DNA of 48,408 bases from an uncultured Oscillospiraceae bacterium. GTDB taxonomy: Bacteria > Bacillota > Clostridia > Oscillospirales > Oscillospiraceae. The notes under the pieces were generated by a model. It worked only from the letters and a program-made list of their open reading frames with translations, searched no databases and had not been told where the DNA came from. A program made the translations under genes and the position numbers. Position 1 is the stretch's first letter. Every line of letters starts with the position of its first letter. Positions 34,331 to 42,906 of the stretch are shown here, one piece after another. The stretch is from contig CAAEKQ010000182.1 in the NCBI GenBank assembly GCA_900756575.1, positions 1 through 48,408 on the forward strand, in the 5' to 3' direction.

Positions 34331-35161
34331 TTGTCCCATAATCATCAGAAAAAAATTGCGGTGATTAACGATCTCTCCGGCTTTGGACGGTGTTCCATTG
34401 CGGTGGCGCTGCCGCTGATTTCCCATTTGGGCATCCAGTGCTGTCCACTGCCCACGGCGATTTTCTCCGACCACACGGGCTTTGACAGCTTTTATGTAAA
34501 GGATTTTACCGATTCCATGGCCCCCTATATGGCGGAATGGAAAAAGCTCGACCTGGAATTTGAGGGCATTCTCACGGGATTCCTTGGTTCTGTGCGGCAG
34601 ATTGAGCTGGTGGAGCAGTTTTTGGGGGAATTCACTACCCAGCGCACTACGGTGATCGTGGATCCGGTAATGGGCGATTACGGAAAGCTCTACGCTACCT
34701 ATACCCAGGAGCTCTGCCAGGGCATCGGGCGGCTGGTGCAGTATGCGGATATTCTCACGCCCAACCTTACCGAGGCCTGTATTTTGACCGGAACTCCCTA
34801 CCAGGCGCATTTCACCGAAGCGGAGCTGCTGGTATTAGCCCAGAAGCTCTGCGACCAGGGGCCGGAAAAGGTGGTCATCACCGGCGTATCCCGGGGCTCA
34901 TATTTGGAAAACTACTGCTATGAGCGGGACAATGGCCCCTCGGTGCAGCGTACCCTGCGGATTGCACCTCAGCGTTCCGGCACCGGCGACGTGTTTTCGT
35001 CCATTGTGGCGGCGGGCGTGGTGCAGGGAGTGCCCTTTGACAAGTGCGTGCGTACTGCAGCCGGGTTTATCCGTGCCTGTTTGAAGCGGTCTTCTGAGCT
35101 GGATATCCCCACCACCGACGGCGTTTGCTTTGAGGAAGTTATTCACCAGCTGCATTTTTAA
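34331..35161 (+). CDS. Pyridoxamine/pyridoxal kinase (PdxY/PdxK-like)
   Basis: A 276-residue ribokinase-fold kinase. The start is TTG at 34331 with GAAAGGGGG upstream. The N-terminus 'KIAVINDLSGFGRCSIAVALPLISHLGIQ' with 'LPTAIFSDHTGF' matches pyridoxal kinases. The anion hole and catalytic Asp lie in 'QRSGTGDVFSSIVAAGVV'. It makes B6 5'-phosphates for PLP salvage and pairs with the ECF S component upstream. A GCTCCCCCA/TGGGGGAGC hairpin lies between the two genes (about 34269-34289) and may tune expression. Confidence 0.92.
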   Translation: MSHNHQKKIAVINDLSGFGRCSIAVALPLISHLGIQCCPLPTAIFSDHTGFDSFYVKDFTDSMAPYMAEWKKLDLEFEGILTGFLGSVRQIELVEQFLGEFTTQRTTVIVDPVMGDYGKLYATYTQELCQGIGRLVQYADILTPNLTEACILTGTPYQAHFTEAELLVLAQKLCDQGPEKVVITGVSRGSYLENYCYERDNGPSVQRTLRIAPQRSGTGDVFSSIVAAGVVQGVPFDKCVRTAAGFIRACLKRSSELDIPTTDGVCFEEVIHQLHF

Positions 35162-35178
35162 GATAGGAGTCTTTGAAC

Positions 35179-35781
35179 ATGGAAATTCTGTATCGTGTCC
35201 ATAAAGGAGTTTATGTAAACCTGACAAACCGCTGTTCCTCTGCCTGCACCTTCTGTCTGCGGCAGACCATGGATCATGTGGGGGAAAGCCACAGCCTTTG
35301 GCTGGAGCGGGAGCCAACGGCCCAGGAGGTAGAGGACGAATTCCAGAAGTGGGATATGAGCCAGTTTGAGGAGATCGTATTCTGCGGCTTTGGCGAGCCC
35401 ACCTGCGCCTTGCCGGTGCTGCTGGAGGTGGCCCGGTGGCTGAAAACCTGGTGCGCCCTGCCCATCCGCATCAACACCAACGGCCAGGGCAGCCTGATTG
35501 CAGGCCACGATATCTCCGGCGAGCTGAAAGACTGCATCGACGTGGTGTCCATTTCTCTGAATGATCCCGATCCGGCGGAGTATCAGAAGCTGGTGCGCAG
35601 TCAGTTCGGCGACAAGGCCTTCCCGGGAATGCTGGACTTTGCGAAAAAATGCGTGGCCCAGGGCATCCGGGTGATTATGACCACCGTGGATACCACCATC
35701 ACCCACGAGGAAGAAGCTCAGTGCGCGAAAATCTGTCAGGAGATCGGCGCAACCTACCGCATCCGTCCCTGGGAGGATTAA
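35179..35781 (+). CDS. TatD-linked radical SAM protein
   Basis: A 200-residue short radical SAM protein. The [4Fe-4S] motif is 'NRCSSACTFCLRQ' (C-x3-C-x2-C), followed by 'GFGEPTCALPVLLEVA' (GGE-like) and 'RINTNGQGSLIAGHD'. It resembles the family usually found beside or fused to TatD nucleases; no TatD gene is adjacent here. The start at 35179 follows TAGGAG. The same frame continues open for 25 codons after the TAA (35779-35781) to a second stop at 35857-35859. Substrate unknown. Confidence 0.88.
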   Translation: MEILYRVHKGVYVNLTNRCSSACTFCLRQTMDHVGESHSLWLEREPTAQEVEDEFQKWDMSQFEEIVFCGFGEPTCALPVLLEVARWLKTWCALPIRINTNGQGSLIAGHDISGELKDCIDVVSISLNDPDPAEYQKLVRSQFGDKAFPGMLDFAKKCVAQGIRVIMTTVDTTITHEEEAQCAKICQEIGATYRIRPWED

Positions 35782-35869
35782 GCTCTGGGGGAGCGGACCA
35801 ATCGGGAGAAAATGATTGACCCAAGCGATCAGGAACAGATGAAGACGGAAGTGCGATAAAGATGGGAAA

Positions 35870-35910
35870 ATCCCCTGAAGCAGACCATTTGCGGCCTGTT
35901 TCAGGGGATC
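35870..35910 (-). terminator. Terminator of azlD
   Basis: ATCCCCTGAAGCAG pairs with CTGTTTCAGGGGAT, and on the minus strand TTTTCCC follows. It is also positioned to stop the radical SAM transcript. Confidence 0.85.
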
Positions 35911-35917
35911 GTTGTAT

Positions 35918-36259
35918 TTATGCGAATACCGCTTGCACCAAAATCATATAAAGGGCGGTGCCGCCGAAGATGCTCAGCAGCGTATTCTTTTTCCACAGGT
36001 GCAGTCCAACTACGGCGGCGATGGCCAGAAGCTCCGGAATGCCATGGGGTGCGGCAATCAGCGATACGTTTTTCAGGCAGTAGATCACCAGCATTGCCAT
36101 AACGCTGTAAGGAAGAACCGTGCCGAGGTAGGTGATGATCTGGGGGCGCTTCCGTCCGCCGGGGAACACCAGAAAGGGCAGAAACCGCAGCAGCGCGGTG
36201 ACGGCTGCCATCACCGGGAGGCTTGCCTGAAATGCGGCGCGAACGGTTTTTTTTTCCAT
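35918..36259 (-). CDS. azlD: AzlD-family membrane protein
   Basis: A 113-residue membrane protein with four hydrophobic segments and the AzlD signature 'TALLRFLPFLVF' and 'IITYLGTVLPYSVMAMLVIYCLKN'. The start at 36259 has AAAGGAG upstream. AzlD normally works with AzlC as a branched-chain amino acid exporter. No azlC is on either side, because the upstream neighbour is a short gap and then a YcxB-like gene. Codons 2-5 contain a run of nine A's, a potential slippage site. Confidence 0.9.
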   Translation of the reverse strand: MEKKTVRAAFQASLPVMAAVTALLRFLPFLVFPGGRKRPQIITYLGTVLPYSVMAMLVIYCLKNVSLIAAPHGIPELLAIAAVVGLHLWKKNTLLSIFGGTALYMILVQAVFA

Positions 36260-36395
36260 GCAGATGCTCCTTTGCAGCGGTAACGCATTCATTCGGTAGC
36301 AATTATTATAACGCAACAGCCGGAAGACTGGAATCCAATCTTTCCGGCTGCTTTTTTGCAAAATCTGTAGAAACTATACAAGATTGATAGGAATA

Positions 36396-36866
36396 TTATG
36401 CTTTCCCGGCGGCCCAAGCGAGTATTTGCCGGGTCTGCTCCTCGGTCAGGCACCGTTTTGGCAGTACCGAGGAGTTTTTCTTATCGGAATACAGCAGAAA
36501 ATCGCTGCGGGTCCGGCGGAGGGTGGCTTGCTCCCAGGGGAAGGTGGCGGTCTGCTCTCCCACCGTCAGGCTGTAGCCTTCGGGGGTAAAGGTGTAGTCC
36601 AGAACTGCTTCGTCATATTTCATGGGGCCGTAGTTCTTGCGGCCGGAGAACTCATAGGCCAGGGCCAGCAGGATCAGAATAATGCCCGGGCAGACCCAGG
36701 TGAATACGGAAAAGCGATGCTGGAAAAGTGCAACGGCCAATACCACGGCATAGACCGCCGCCCAGAGAATCAAATAGGGTTTCAGCATCATCCGGCGCAT
36801 GGACTGCATGACCTCGCTGGGGGTAAGATGCTCGACACGGACGGAAAAGGACTGGGATTGTTCCAT
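36396..36866 (-). CDS. YcxB-like membrane protein
   Basis: A 156-residue protein from the ATG at 36866 (GGAGG upstream). It has two central hydrophobic helices ('LILWAAVYAVVLAVAL', 'GIILILLALAYEF') and a C-terminal soluble domain with 'YSLTVGEQTATFPWEQATLRRTRSDFLLYSDKKNSSVLPKRCL', the pattern of the YcxB C-terminal family. Function unknown. It follows pta but is separated from it by a strong terminator. Confidence 0.78.
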   Translation of the reverse strand: MEQSQSFSVRVEHLTPSEVMQSMRRMMLKPYLILWAAVYAVVLAVALFQHRFSVFTWVCPGIILILLALAYEFSGRKNYGPMKYDEAVLDYTFTPEGYSLTVGEQTATFPWEQATLRRTRSDFLLYSDKKNSSVLPKRCLTEEQTRQILAWAAGKA

Positions 36867-36890
36867 AGGAAACCTCCGGCATAGAAGAAT

Positions 36891-36920
36891 AAGGTCCTGC
36901 CGCAGGGAATGCGGCAGGAC
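36891..36920 (-). terminator. Terminator of pta
   Basis: A 12-bp stem (GGTCCTGCCGCA with TGCGGCAGGACC, 5-nt loop) is followed on the minus strand by TTATTCTT. Confidence 0.88.
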
Positions 36921-36946
36921 CGGGATGTACAAGATTACTGGGGCGA

Positions 36947-37918
36947 TTAAGCCAGGCCAGCGGTGATGATGGCCATCTTGTAGACCTCGTCGGCGTTGCA
37001 GCCACGGCTCAGGTCGTTGATGGGAGCATTCAGACCCAGCAGGATGGGGCCATAAGCAGCGAAGCCACCCAGACGAGCTGCGATCTTATAGCCGATGTTG
37101 CCTGCGGTAACGTCGGGGAAGATGAAGGTGTTGGCCTGACCGGCAACGGGAGAGCCGGGGAACTTCAGCTGGCCAACCTCGGGAGCAACGGCTGCATCAA
37201 ACTGCATCTCGCCGTCCACGGGAACGGTCATAACTTCCTTTGCCTTGGCAACGGCGTTCTGAACCTTGGTGACCTCGTCGTCCTTCGCGGAGCCCTTGGT
37301 GGAGAAGCTCAGGAAAGCAACCTTGGGGTCGATGCCGAAGGTCTCGGCGCACTTAGCGGTCTCCTGGGCGATCTCAACCAGGTTGTCCTCGGTGGGATGA
37401 ATGTTGATGGCGCAGTCGCCCATGGCCAGCTTTTCCTGGGTGCCGTCGGCCTTATCACGAACCATGATGAAGCAGGAGGACACGATGGAGTTGCCGGGCT
37501 TGGTCTTGATGAGCTGCAGAGCGGGACGAACGGTATCAGCGGTGGAGTAGGTAGCGCCGCCCAGCAGGCAGTCAGCCTTGCCCATCTTTACCAGCATGGT
37601 GCCGAAGTAGTTGCCCTTGAGCAGGTTGGCCTTGCACTGCTCGGGGGTCATCTTGCCCTTGCGCAGCTCAACCATCTTTGCAACCATTGCATCCATCTCG
37701 GCATAGGTCTCGGGATCAATGATCTCTACGCCCTCGATATCAAAGCCGCCCTTCTTGGCAGCGGCCTCAACCTCGGCCACGTTGCCAACCAGGACAACCT
37801 TCATAATGCCCTCTGCCTTGATGCGGGCAGTGGCTTCCAGGATACGAGCGTCGGGGCCCTCGGTGAAGACGATGGTCTTGGGGTCCTTCTTCAGCTTTTC
37901 AACCAGAGTATCAAACAT
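36947..37918 (-). CDS. pta: Phosphate acetyltransferase
   Basis: A 323-residue enzyme of the standard short Pta length, interconverting acetyl-CoA and acetyl phosphate for acetate formation. Motifs are 'TVIFTEGPDARILEATARI'-like N-terminus, 'GGATYSTADTVRPALQLI', 'FLSFSTKGSAKDDEV' and 'NTFIFPDVTAGNIGYKIAARLGG'. The ATG at 37918 has GGAGG upstream. The promoter on the minus strand is TTGAGA, 17 nt, TATAAT. Codon use is strongly biased, as expected for an abundant fermentation enzyme. No ackA is adjacent. Confidence 0.97.
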   Translation of the reverse strand: MFDTLVEKLKKDPKTIVFTEGPDARILEATARIKAEGIMKVVLVGNVAEVEAAAKKGGFDIEGVEIIDPETYAEMDAMVAKMVELRKGKMTPEQCKANLLKGNYFGTMLVKMGKADCLLGGATYSTADTVRPALQLIKTKPGNSIVSSCFIMVRDKADGTQEKLAMGDCAINIHPTEDNLVEIAQETAKCAETFGIDPKVAFLSFSTKGSAKDDEVTKVQNAVAKAKEVMTVPVDGEMQFDAAVAPEVGQLKFPGSPVAGQANTFIFPDVTAGNIGYKIAARLGGFAAYGPILLGLNAPINDLSRGCNADEVYKMAIITAGLA

Positions 37919-38037
37919 AGTTAATTACCTCCGTAAAAATAATTTTGGATAACGGATGGCAGACGGAATCTGTCATTCGATATTATACAACATTCCCCTG
38001 GGTATCTCAACAGAAAATTCGATGGGATCGGAAAAAA

Positions 38038-39429
38038 TCAGGCGGGATCATCGGAATCTGTGTTGTCTTTTGCATCCTCCGTGGGAGCGCAATCGGAAGC
38101 CGCGTGCTTCTGCTGGGCAAGAAATCGCCGGTGCTTTCGCTGGGCTCGCTTTTTCTGCCGCTTGGAGGTGGGATTCCACTTTTGGAAGTCCTTCCGGGGC
38201 GGATAATTCCAGGCGGTATAATCCTGGGTGGCGGTGGACAGCTCCCGCTTTTTCAGCAGGAAGTTCACCAGCTCCGTGACGATCTTATAGATGACGGCAA
38301 ACAGGGGCACCGCAATGACCATGCCCAGAACGCCGAAGAGATTGCCGAAAATCAGCAGGGACACCACAACCCAGATGCTGTCGAGCCCGGTGGCATCACC
38401 GAGGATCTGGGGGCCAATCACATTGCCGTCCAGCTGCTGGAGGATGATGATGAAAATCACGAAATACAGGCACTTCATGGGGTCGATCACCAGTAGCAGC
38501 AGCGCCGAGGGAATGGCGCCCAGATAAGGACCGAAGAACGGAATGATATTGGTAACGCCCACAATGATGGAAATCAGCATGGTATAGGGCATATCAAGAA
38601 TCCGCAGGCCGATGAAGCACAGCACACCGATAATCAGCGAGTCGATGATTTTTCCGCCGATGAAACCGCCGAATACCCGGTTGGCAAAGGTGCAGACGTT
38701 ACACACATAGCCACCTTTTTTCTGCCCCAGCACCGCATAGCAGAGCTTTTTCGACTGGGCCAGGAACCGATCCTTGCCGGAGAGCAGATAGACGGAGATA
38801 ATTACTCCGATAATCAGATTCAGCATGGATTTTGCAAGATTCACAACGCCGGTGGTCAAACTGGCCAGAATGGTCTGCACCTTGGGAAGCACGGTGCCGG
38901 TGAGGAAGCTCGTGAGATAGTCGTAGACCTGATCCATGATTTCCTGGGTCACGTCTTCGGCGATGCTGCCGTTGATGAATTCCTGCACCCATTTGCTCAG
39001 GGTGTTGTAGTAGGAGGGGAAGTTTCCGATGATGGTGGTGATGCTCTCCAGCAGCTGGGGCAGTACCATAGCGATTAGGGCCCAGATTACAAGCACTGCG
39101 AAAACCAGCGAAGCGAGGATACCCAGCGCCTTTGCCATACCGGCGGCCTTTTTATCCGGCAGCACCTTTTTCAGCTGGGGCTCCAGCAGCTTGCGAATTC
39201 GATCCTCAATGGGATGGAGCAGATAGGCAATGCCGAGGCCGTAGAGCACCGGAGAAAGCGTCCCCAGGAATGCCTTGACATAGCCGAAAAACGCCGGCAT
39301 TTTCGTAATAAACTGGGCCGCAATGATGCAGACCACGATGACGATTACCGCGGTCAGGCCCCAGCGAAAGTAGATGTTTTCCCGGTGAATCTCAAACAAT
39401 CCGTCTTTTTTCTCTTGATGATCGTCCAT
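38038..39429 (-). CDS. AI-2E family transporter-like membrane protein
   Basis: A 463-residue multi-span protein from the ATG at 39429 (GGAGG seven bases upstream). The family pattern of N-terminal spans, a long middle helix and a C-terminal block is seen in 'GVTNIIPFFGPYLGAIPSALLLLV' and 'VIGPQILGDATGLDSIWVVVSLLIFG'. The family is named after AI-2 export, but many members are ion transporters or of unknown role. The last 60 residues are a very basic then acidic cytoplasmic tail (SKRQKKRAQRKHRRFL ... DDPA). Confidence 0.9.
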   Translation of the reverse strand: MDDHQEKKDGLFEIHRENIYFRWGLTAVIVIVVCIIAAQFITKMPAFFGYVKAFLGTLSPVLYGLGIAYLLHPIEDRIRKLLEPQLKKVLPDKKAAGMAKALGILASLVFAVLVIWALIAMVLPQLLESITTIIGNFPSYYNTLSKWVQEFINGSIAEDVTQEIMDQVYDYLTSFLTGTVLPKVQTILASLTTGVVNLAKSMLNLIIGVIISVYLLSGKDRFLAQSKKLCYAVLGQKKGGYVCNVCTFANRVFGGFIGGKIIDSLIIGVLCFIGLRILDMPYTMLISIIVGVTNIIPFFGPYLGAIPSALLLLVIDPMKCLYFVIFIIILQQLDGNVIGPQILGDATGLDSIWVVVSLLIFGNLFGVLGMVIAVPLFAVIYKIVTELVNFLLKKRELSTATQDYTAWNYPPRKDFQKWNPTSKRQKKRAQRKHRRFLAQQKHAASDCAPTEDAKDNTDSDDPA

Positions 39430-39556
39430 GCAGGTTCCTCCCATCGGTATAATACCACAAGTATACCATATTCATGGGGAAAATGCACCGGTTCTATGGC
39501 GTTTTCTCAAATTTCCACCAGAGCACAAACCGGCGCACGATGTCACATTTCACTCA

Positions 39557-39585
39557 TTGCATCTCAGTGGAAAAGCGGGTATGAT
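39557..39585 (+). promoter_or_regulatory. Promoter of the flavin reductase gene
   Basis: TTGCAT, 17 nt, TATGAT; about 30 bases before the start codon. Confidence 0.75.
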
Positions 39586-39618
39586 AGAAATAATTTAGAA
39601 TACGGAAGGATGACAGCC

Positions 39619-41736
39619 ATGAACCATCGCTATGCCCATATTCTCTCCCCAATCAAAGTGGGAAATCTGGTGCTGAAAAACCGCCTGATTAACTCCAAGT
39701 GCATTCCCGAGGGCATTCAGGGCCCCCAGACCTGGCCCACGGAACAGACCATCAACTTTGCGGCGTCCCTGGCGAAGAATGGCGCGGCCATTGTTACCTG
39801 CGCCCCGGGTATGTTCCGGGACTGCGACCCCCATCAGATGTTTACCAGTGATTTTAACATGGAGGATCGCCATGTAAAGCGCTGCTTCCGGCGGATGATC
39901 GACCGGATCCATGCCCACGGCTCCGTGGCGTCGGCCTCCACCATGATCTATGTTCCGGCAGACAAGGGCATTTCGGAGATCTATGATATGTCCGTGATTC
40001 CGGAATCCGTGCTCCGTGGCGGGCCGGAGTGCATTCTCGGCCGGGACGGAACGCCGCTGCCCGGGATGACCAAGGAGGAGATTCATGCGTTCATCGGGAA
40101 CTTTGCCCGGCGATGTCAGCAGCTCCAGGCCATCGGCTTTGATATGGTGAATATCTACATGAGCTATGATGCGTCGATTTTGGCCAAATCCCTGTCGCCG
40201 GTGTTCAACCAGCGGAAGGACGAATACGGCGGCAGCTTTGAAAACCGCGCCCGGCTGACGCTGGAGCTGTTCCGGGAGATCAAGCGGGTCTGCGGCCAGG
40301 ATTTCCCCATTGAAATTCAGATTTCCGGCAGAGAATTCCCCGACGGTGGCTATACCAAGGAGGATTTTGTCCGGTATTGTAAGCTTTGCGAGGGGCTGGT
40401 GGACATCTTCCAGATTCGCGCCTGGACCGGCGACATGACCCATTCCAGCCACTACACCGCCACCAAGGAGAATCCCACGAATCTCGAATATGCGGCGGCC
40501 TTCAAGGCTGCGGGCATCAAGGGACTGTGCGCACCGGTGGGCGGCTTCCAGGATCTTGACCTGATCGAGCAGTTCATTGCCCAGGGAAAGACGGATTTGG
40601 TGGCCATGGCCCGGGCGTTTATCTGCGACGAGGAGTACGGCGTGAAGCTGCTGGAGGGCCGGGGCGAGGATGTGCGGCCCTGCATCCACTGTGACAACTG
40701 CCATCAGGCCTACTGCGCGGTGAATCCAAAGATTGGCCTTCAGGAGGTCTGGGATCATATGTTCTCCGCCCCCAGAGCGGTGAAAAAGGTTGCGGTCATT
40801 GGCGGCGGCCCGGCGGGGATGGAAGCGGCATTGACTGCGGCACAGCGGGGGCATCAGGTGACGCTGTTTGAGCAGTCCGATACCCTGGGCGGCCAGCTGA
40901 AGCACGCGGATTTCCTGCCATGCAAATGGTCGCTCCATGATTTCAAGGAATATCTCATCCGTCAGCTGGACAAATCCAATGTGGAGGTCAAGCTGGGCAC
41001 CCGGGCAACTCCGGAGATGATGGGGCGCTTTGATGCGGTGATCGCGGCCTGCGGCGCCCGTCCCAAGGCATCTCCGGTGCCGGTGGAGGATGGGGTGAAG
41101 GTCTGGACGCCCATGGATGTGTTTGGGCATGAAAGCGAGCTGGGACAGCACGTTGCCATTGTGGGCGGCGCCATGACGGCAGTGGATACGGCGTTTTATC
41201 TGCTGGATCACGGCCATACCGTCACCCTGCTGACCCGGAACCGCCAGGCGGGGCACGACTACAATGCCCACAGCAAGGGCGCGTTTGAGGATGTGCTCAA
41301 GAGTCGGGAAAATCTGACCATCATCACCAATTGCCAGACGGATTCCATCGGACAGGGCACCCTTGCCTATACCGTGACCTATGGCGCACCGGAGCCTATG
41401 ATGATGCCCATGGGAAATCCCGACGATATGCCGCCCATGCCCGGGCCTGCCATGATGCCCCAGGAGCCCAAAGAGCCCCCGAGAACCGAGCCGGGCACGC
41501 TGAGCTTTGACAGCATTGTGGTTTCCGCAGGCCGCGACGGTTTGGTGGAGGAAAGCTATGCCTTTGCCGGGAAGACACCGGAGTTCTATGTGGCCGGAGA
41601 TGCGTGCCTTTTGTCCTTTGAAACCCTCCAGGGCGGCCCCGGGGGTGACGGTGCCAACAAGGCAGATGGACAGACCACCCACGGCACCATTCGCCATGCC
41701 ATGTTCACCGGTTATACCGCCGCCTGCAACCTCTAA
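39619..41736 (+). CDS. Old Yellow Enzyme-type flavin reductase with FAD/NAD domain (enoate/dienoyl-CoA reductase-like)
   Basis: A 705-residue protein from the ATG at 39619 (GGAAGGA upstream; an ATG three codons earlier is possible). Residues 1-370 form an FMN-binding TIM barrel ('LSPIKVGNLVLKNRLINSK', 'FGGSFENRARLTLELF'-like). A Cys cluster for Fe-S follows (CIHCDNCHQAYC, about 355-366). An FAD/NAD(P) domain then begins with 'KKVAVIGGGPAGMEAALTAAQRGH'. The layout is that of 2,4-dienoyl-CoA reductases, 2-enoate reductases and BaiCD-like enzymes. A Met/Pro-rich insert at about 595-620 (MMMPMGNPDDMPPMPGPAMM) is unusual. Substrate unknown; an anaerobic enoate or steroid-type alkene is plausible. 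Confidence 0.9.
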   Translation: MNHRYAHILSPIKVGNLVLKNRLINSKCIPEGIQGPQTWPTEQTINFAASLAKNGAAIVTCAPGMFRDCDPHQMFTSDFNMEDRHVKRCFRRMIDRIHAHGSVASASTMIYVPADKGISEIYDMSVIPESVLRGGPECILGRDGTPLPGMTKEEIHAFIGNFARRCQQLQAIGFDMVNIYMSYDASILAKSLSPVFNQRKDEYGGSFENRARLTLELFREIKRVCGQDFPIEIQISGREFPDGGYTKEDFVRYCKLCEGLVDIFQIRAWTGDMTHSSHYTATKENPTNLEYAAAFKAAGIKGLCAPVGGFQDLDLIEQFIAQGKTDLVAMARAFICDEEYGVKLLEGRGEDVRPCIHCDNCHQAYCAVNPKIGLQEVWDHMFSAPRAVKKVAVIGGGPAGMEAALTAAQRGHQVTLFEQSDTLGGQLKHADFLPCKWSLHDFKEYLIRQLDKSNVEVKLGTRATPEMMGRFDAVIAACGARPKASPVPVEDGVKVWTPMDVFGHESELGQHVAIVGGAMTAVDTAFYLLDHGHTVTLLTRNRQAGHDYNAHSKGAFEDVLKSRENLTIITNCQTDSIGQGTLAYTVTYGAPEPMMMPMGNPDDMPPMPGPAMMPQEPKEPPRTEPGTLSFDSIVVSAGRDGLVEESYAFAGKTPEFYVAGDACLLSFETLQGGPGGDGANKADGQTTHGTIRHAMFTGYTAACNL

Positions 41737-41757
41737 TCAAACAAAATCCATACAAAA

Positions 41758-41787
41758 ACAGCCCCATCCGGTGTTGGATGGGGCTGT
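41758..41787. terminator. Terminator between flavin reductase and galE
   Basis: An 11-bp stem CAGCCCCATCC/GGATGGGGCTG. On the minus strand it is followed by five T's and serves galE; it can also stop the converging reductase transcript. Confidence 0.9.
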
Positions 41788-41795
41788 TGCAGCGT

Positions 41796-42812
41796 TTAAT
41801 CGTCGTATCCCTTGGGGTTGTTCTTCTGCCAGTTCCAGGAGTGGGCGCACATATCGTCCAGATTATATTTGGCCTCCCAGCCCAGCAGGCGCTTGGCCTT
41901 TTCTGCGCTGGCAAAGCAGGTGGCAATATCGCCGGGGCGGCGGGCGGTGATCTCCAGCGGAATGGTGAGACCGCTGGCTTTTTCAAAGGCGTGAACCACG
42001 TCCAGAACGCTGCTGCCCTTGCCGGTGCCCAGGTTGATGGGTTCTGCACCGGTGTGGTGCAGGGCATAATCCACGGCTTTTACATGGCCCAGGGCCAGGT
42101 CTACCACATGGAGATAATCCCGAACGCCGGTGCCGTCGGGGGTGGGATAGTCATTGCCGTAGACGGACAGATGATCCCGCTGGCCGATGGCAACCTGGGT
42201 GATATAGGGCATCAGGTTGTTGGGAATGCCGTTGGGTGCCTCGCCGATCAGGCCCGAGGGATGGGCGCCGATGGGATTGAAGTACCGGAGCAACACTGCC
42301 GACAGCTTCTCGTCTGTCTTGCAGGCATCGGTGAGAATCTGCTCGATCATCAGCTTGGTGGTGCCGTAGGGGTTGGTGGCAGTGCCGGTGGGCATATCCT
42401 CGGTGAAGGGAGCCTGATTGTTTTCCCCATACACCGTTGCAGAGGAGGAGAACACAATGGCTTTGCAGCCGAACTGCTCCATGACCTCCAGAGTGGTCAG
42501 GGCAGTGTCCAGATTGTTCCGGTAGTATTTCAGCGGGAGCTTGGTGCTCTCGGGGACGCACTTAAAGCCGGCGAAATGAATCACCGCGTCGATCTGATTC
42601 TCCTGAAACAGCTTGGTCATAGCGGCCTTGTCGGCAGCGTCGATCTGATAGAACTTCGGACGGGTGCCGGAAATGGTTTCGATGCGGTCAATGACCTTGG
42701 GACTGGCGTTGGAAAGATCGTCGGCGATGATAACGTCGTATCCGGCGTGGATCATCTCCACCGCCGTGTGGGAACCGATAAAACCGGCTCCGCCTGTGAG
42801 TAGAACAGACAT
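41796..42812 (-). CDS. galE: UDP-glucose 4-epimerase
   Basis: A 338-residue extended SDR that interconverts UDP-glucose and UDP-galactose. The ATG at 42812 has AAAAGGAG upstream; the open frame above adds 49 unrelated residues. It has 'VLLTGGAGFIGSHTAVEM' (NAD site), 'VIHFAGFKCVPES', the catalytic Ser in 'FSSSATVYGENNQAP', the YxxxK pair in 'NPYGTTKLMIEQ', and 'GTGVRDYLHVVDLA'. Full length. It diverges from the DapF-like gene. Confidence 0.96.
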   Translation of the reverse strand: MSVLLTGGAGFIGSHTAVEMIHAGYDVIIADDLSNASPKVIDRIETISGTRPKFYQIDAADKAAMTKLFQENQIDAVIHFAGFKCVPESTKLPLKYYRNNLDTALTTLEVMEQFGCKAIVFSSSATVYGENNQAPFTEDMPTGTATNPYGTTKLMIEQILTDACKTDEKLSAVLLRYFNPIGAHPSGLIGEAPNGIPNNLMPYITQVAIGQRDHLSVYGNDYPTPDGTGVRDYLHVVDLALGHVKAVDYALHHTGAEPINLGTGKGSSVLDVVHAFEKASGLTIPLEITARRPGDIATCFASAEKAKRLLGWEAKYNLDDMCAHSWNWQKNNPKGYDD

Positions 42813-42906
42813 GGAACATTCTCCTTTTCTGATCGTAGAATATAAGACCACTATACCACAGGTTGGTAGGAAAAGAAAGCCTTTTTCGGCATTGGGAGGG
42901 AAGCGG

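Noticed and set aside
38038..39429. AI-2 exporter as part of the quorum-sensing system
   Set aside because: The family name does not prove AI-2 transport, no luxS or lsr genes are visible, and it is 30 kb from the agr locus.
39595..41697. 700-codon minus-strand frame opposite the flavin reductase
   Set aside because: The plus strand has complete FMN, Fe-S and FAD motifs; the opposite frame has no domain and no start signal.
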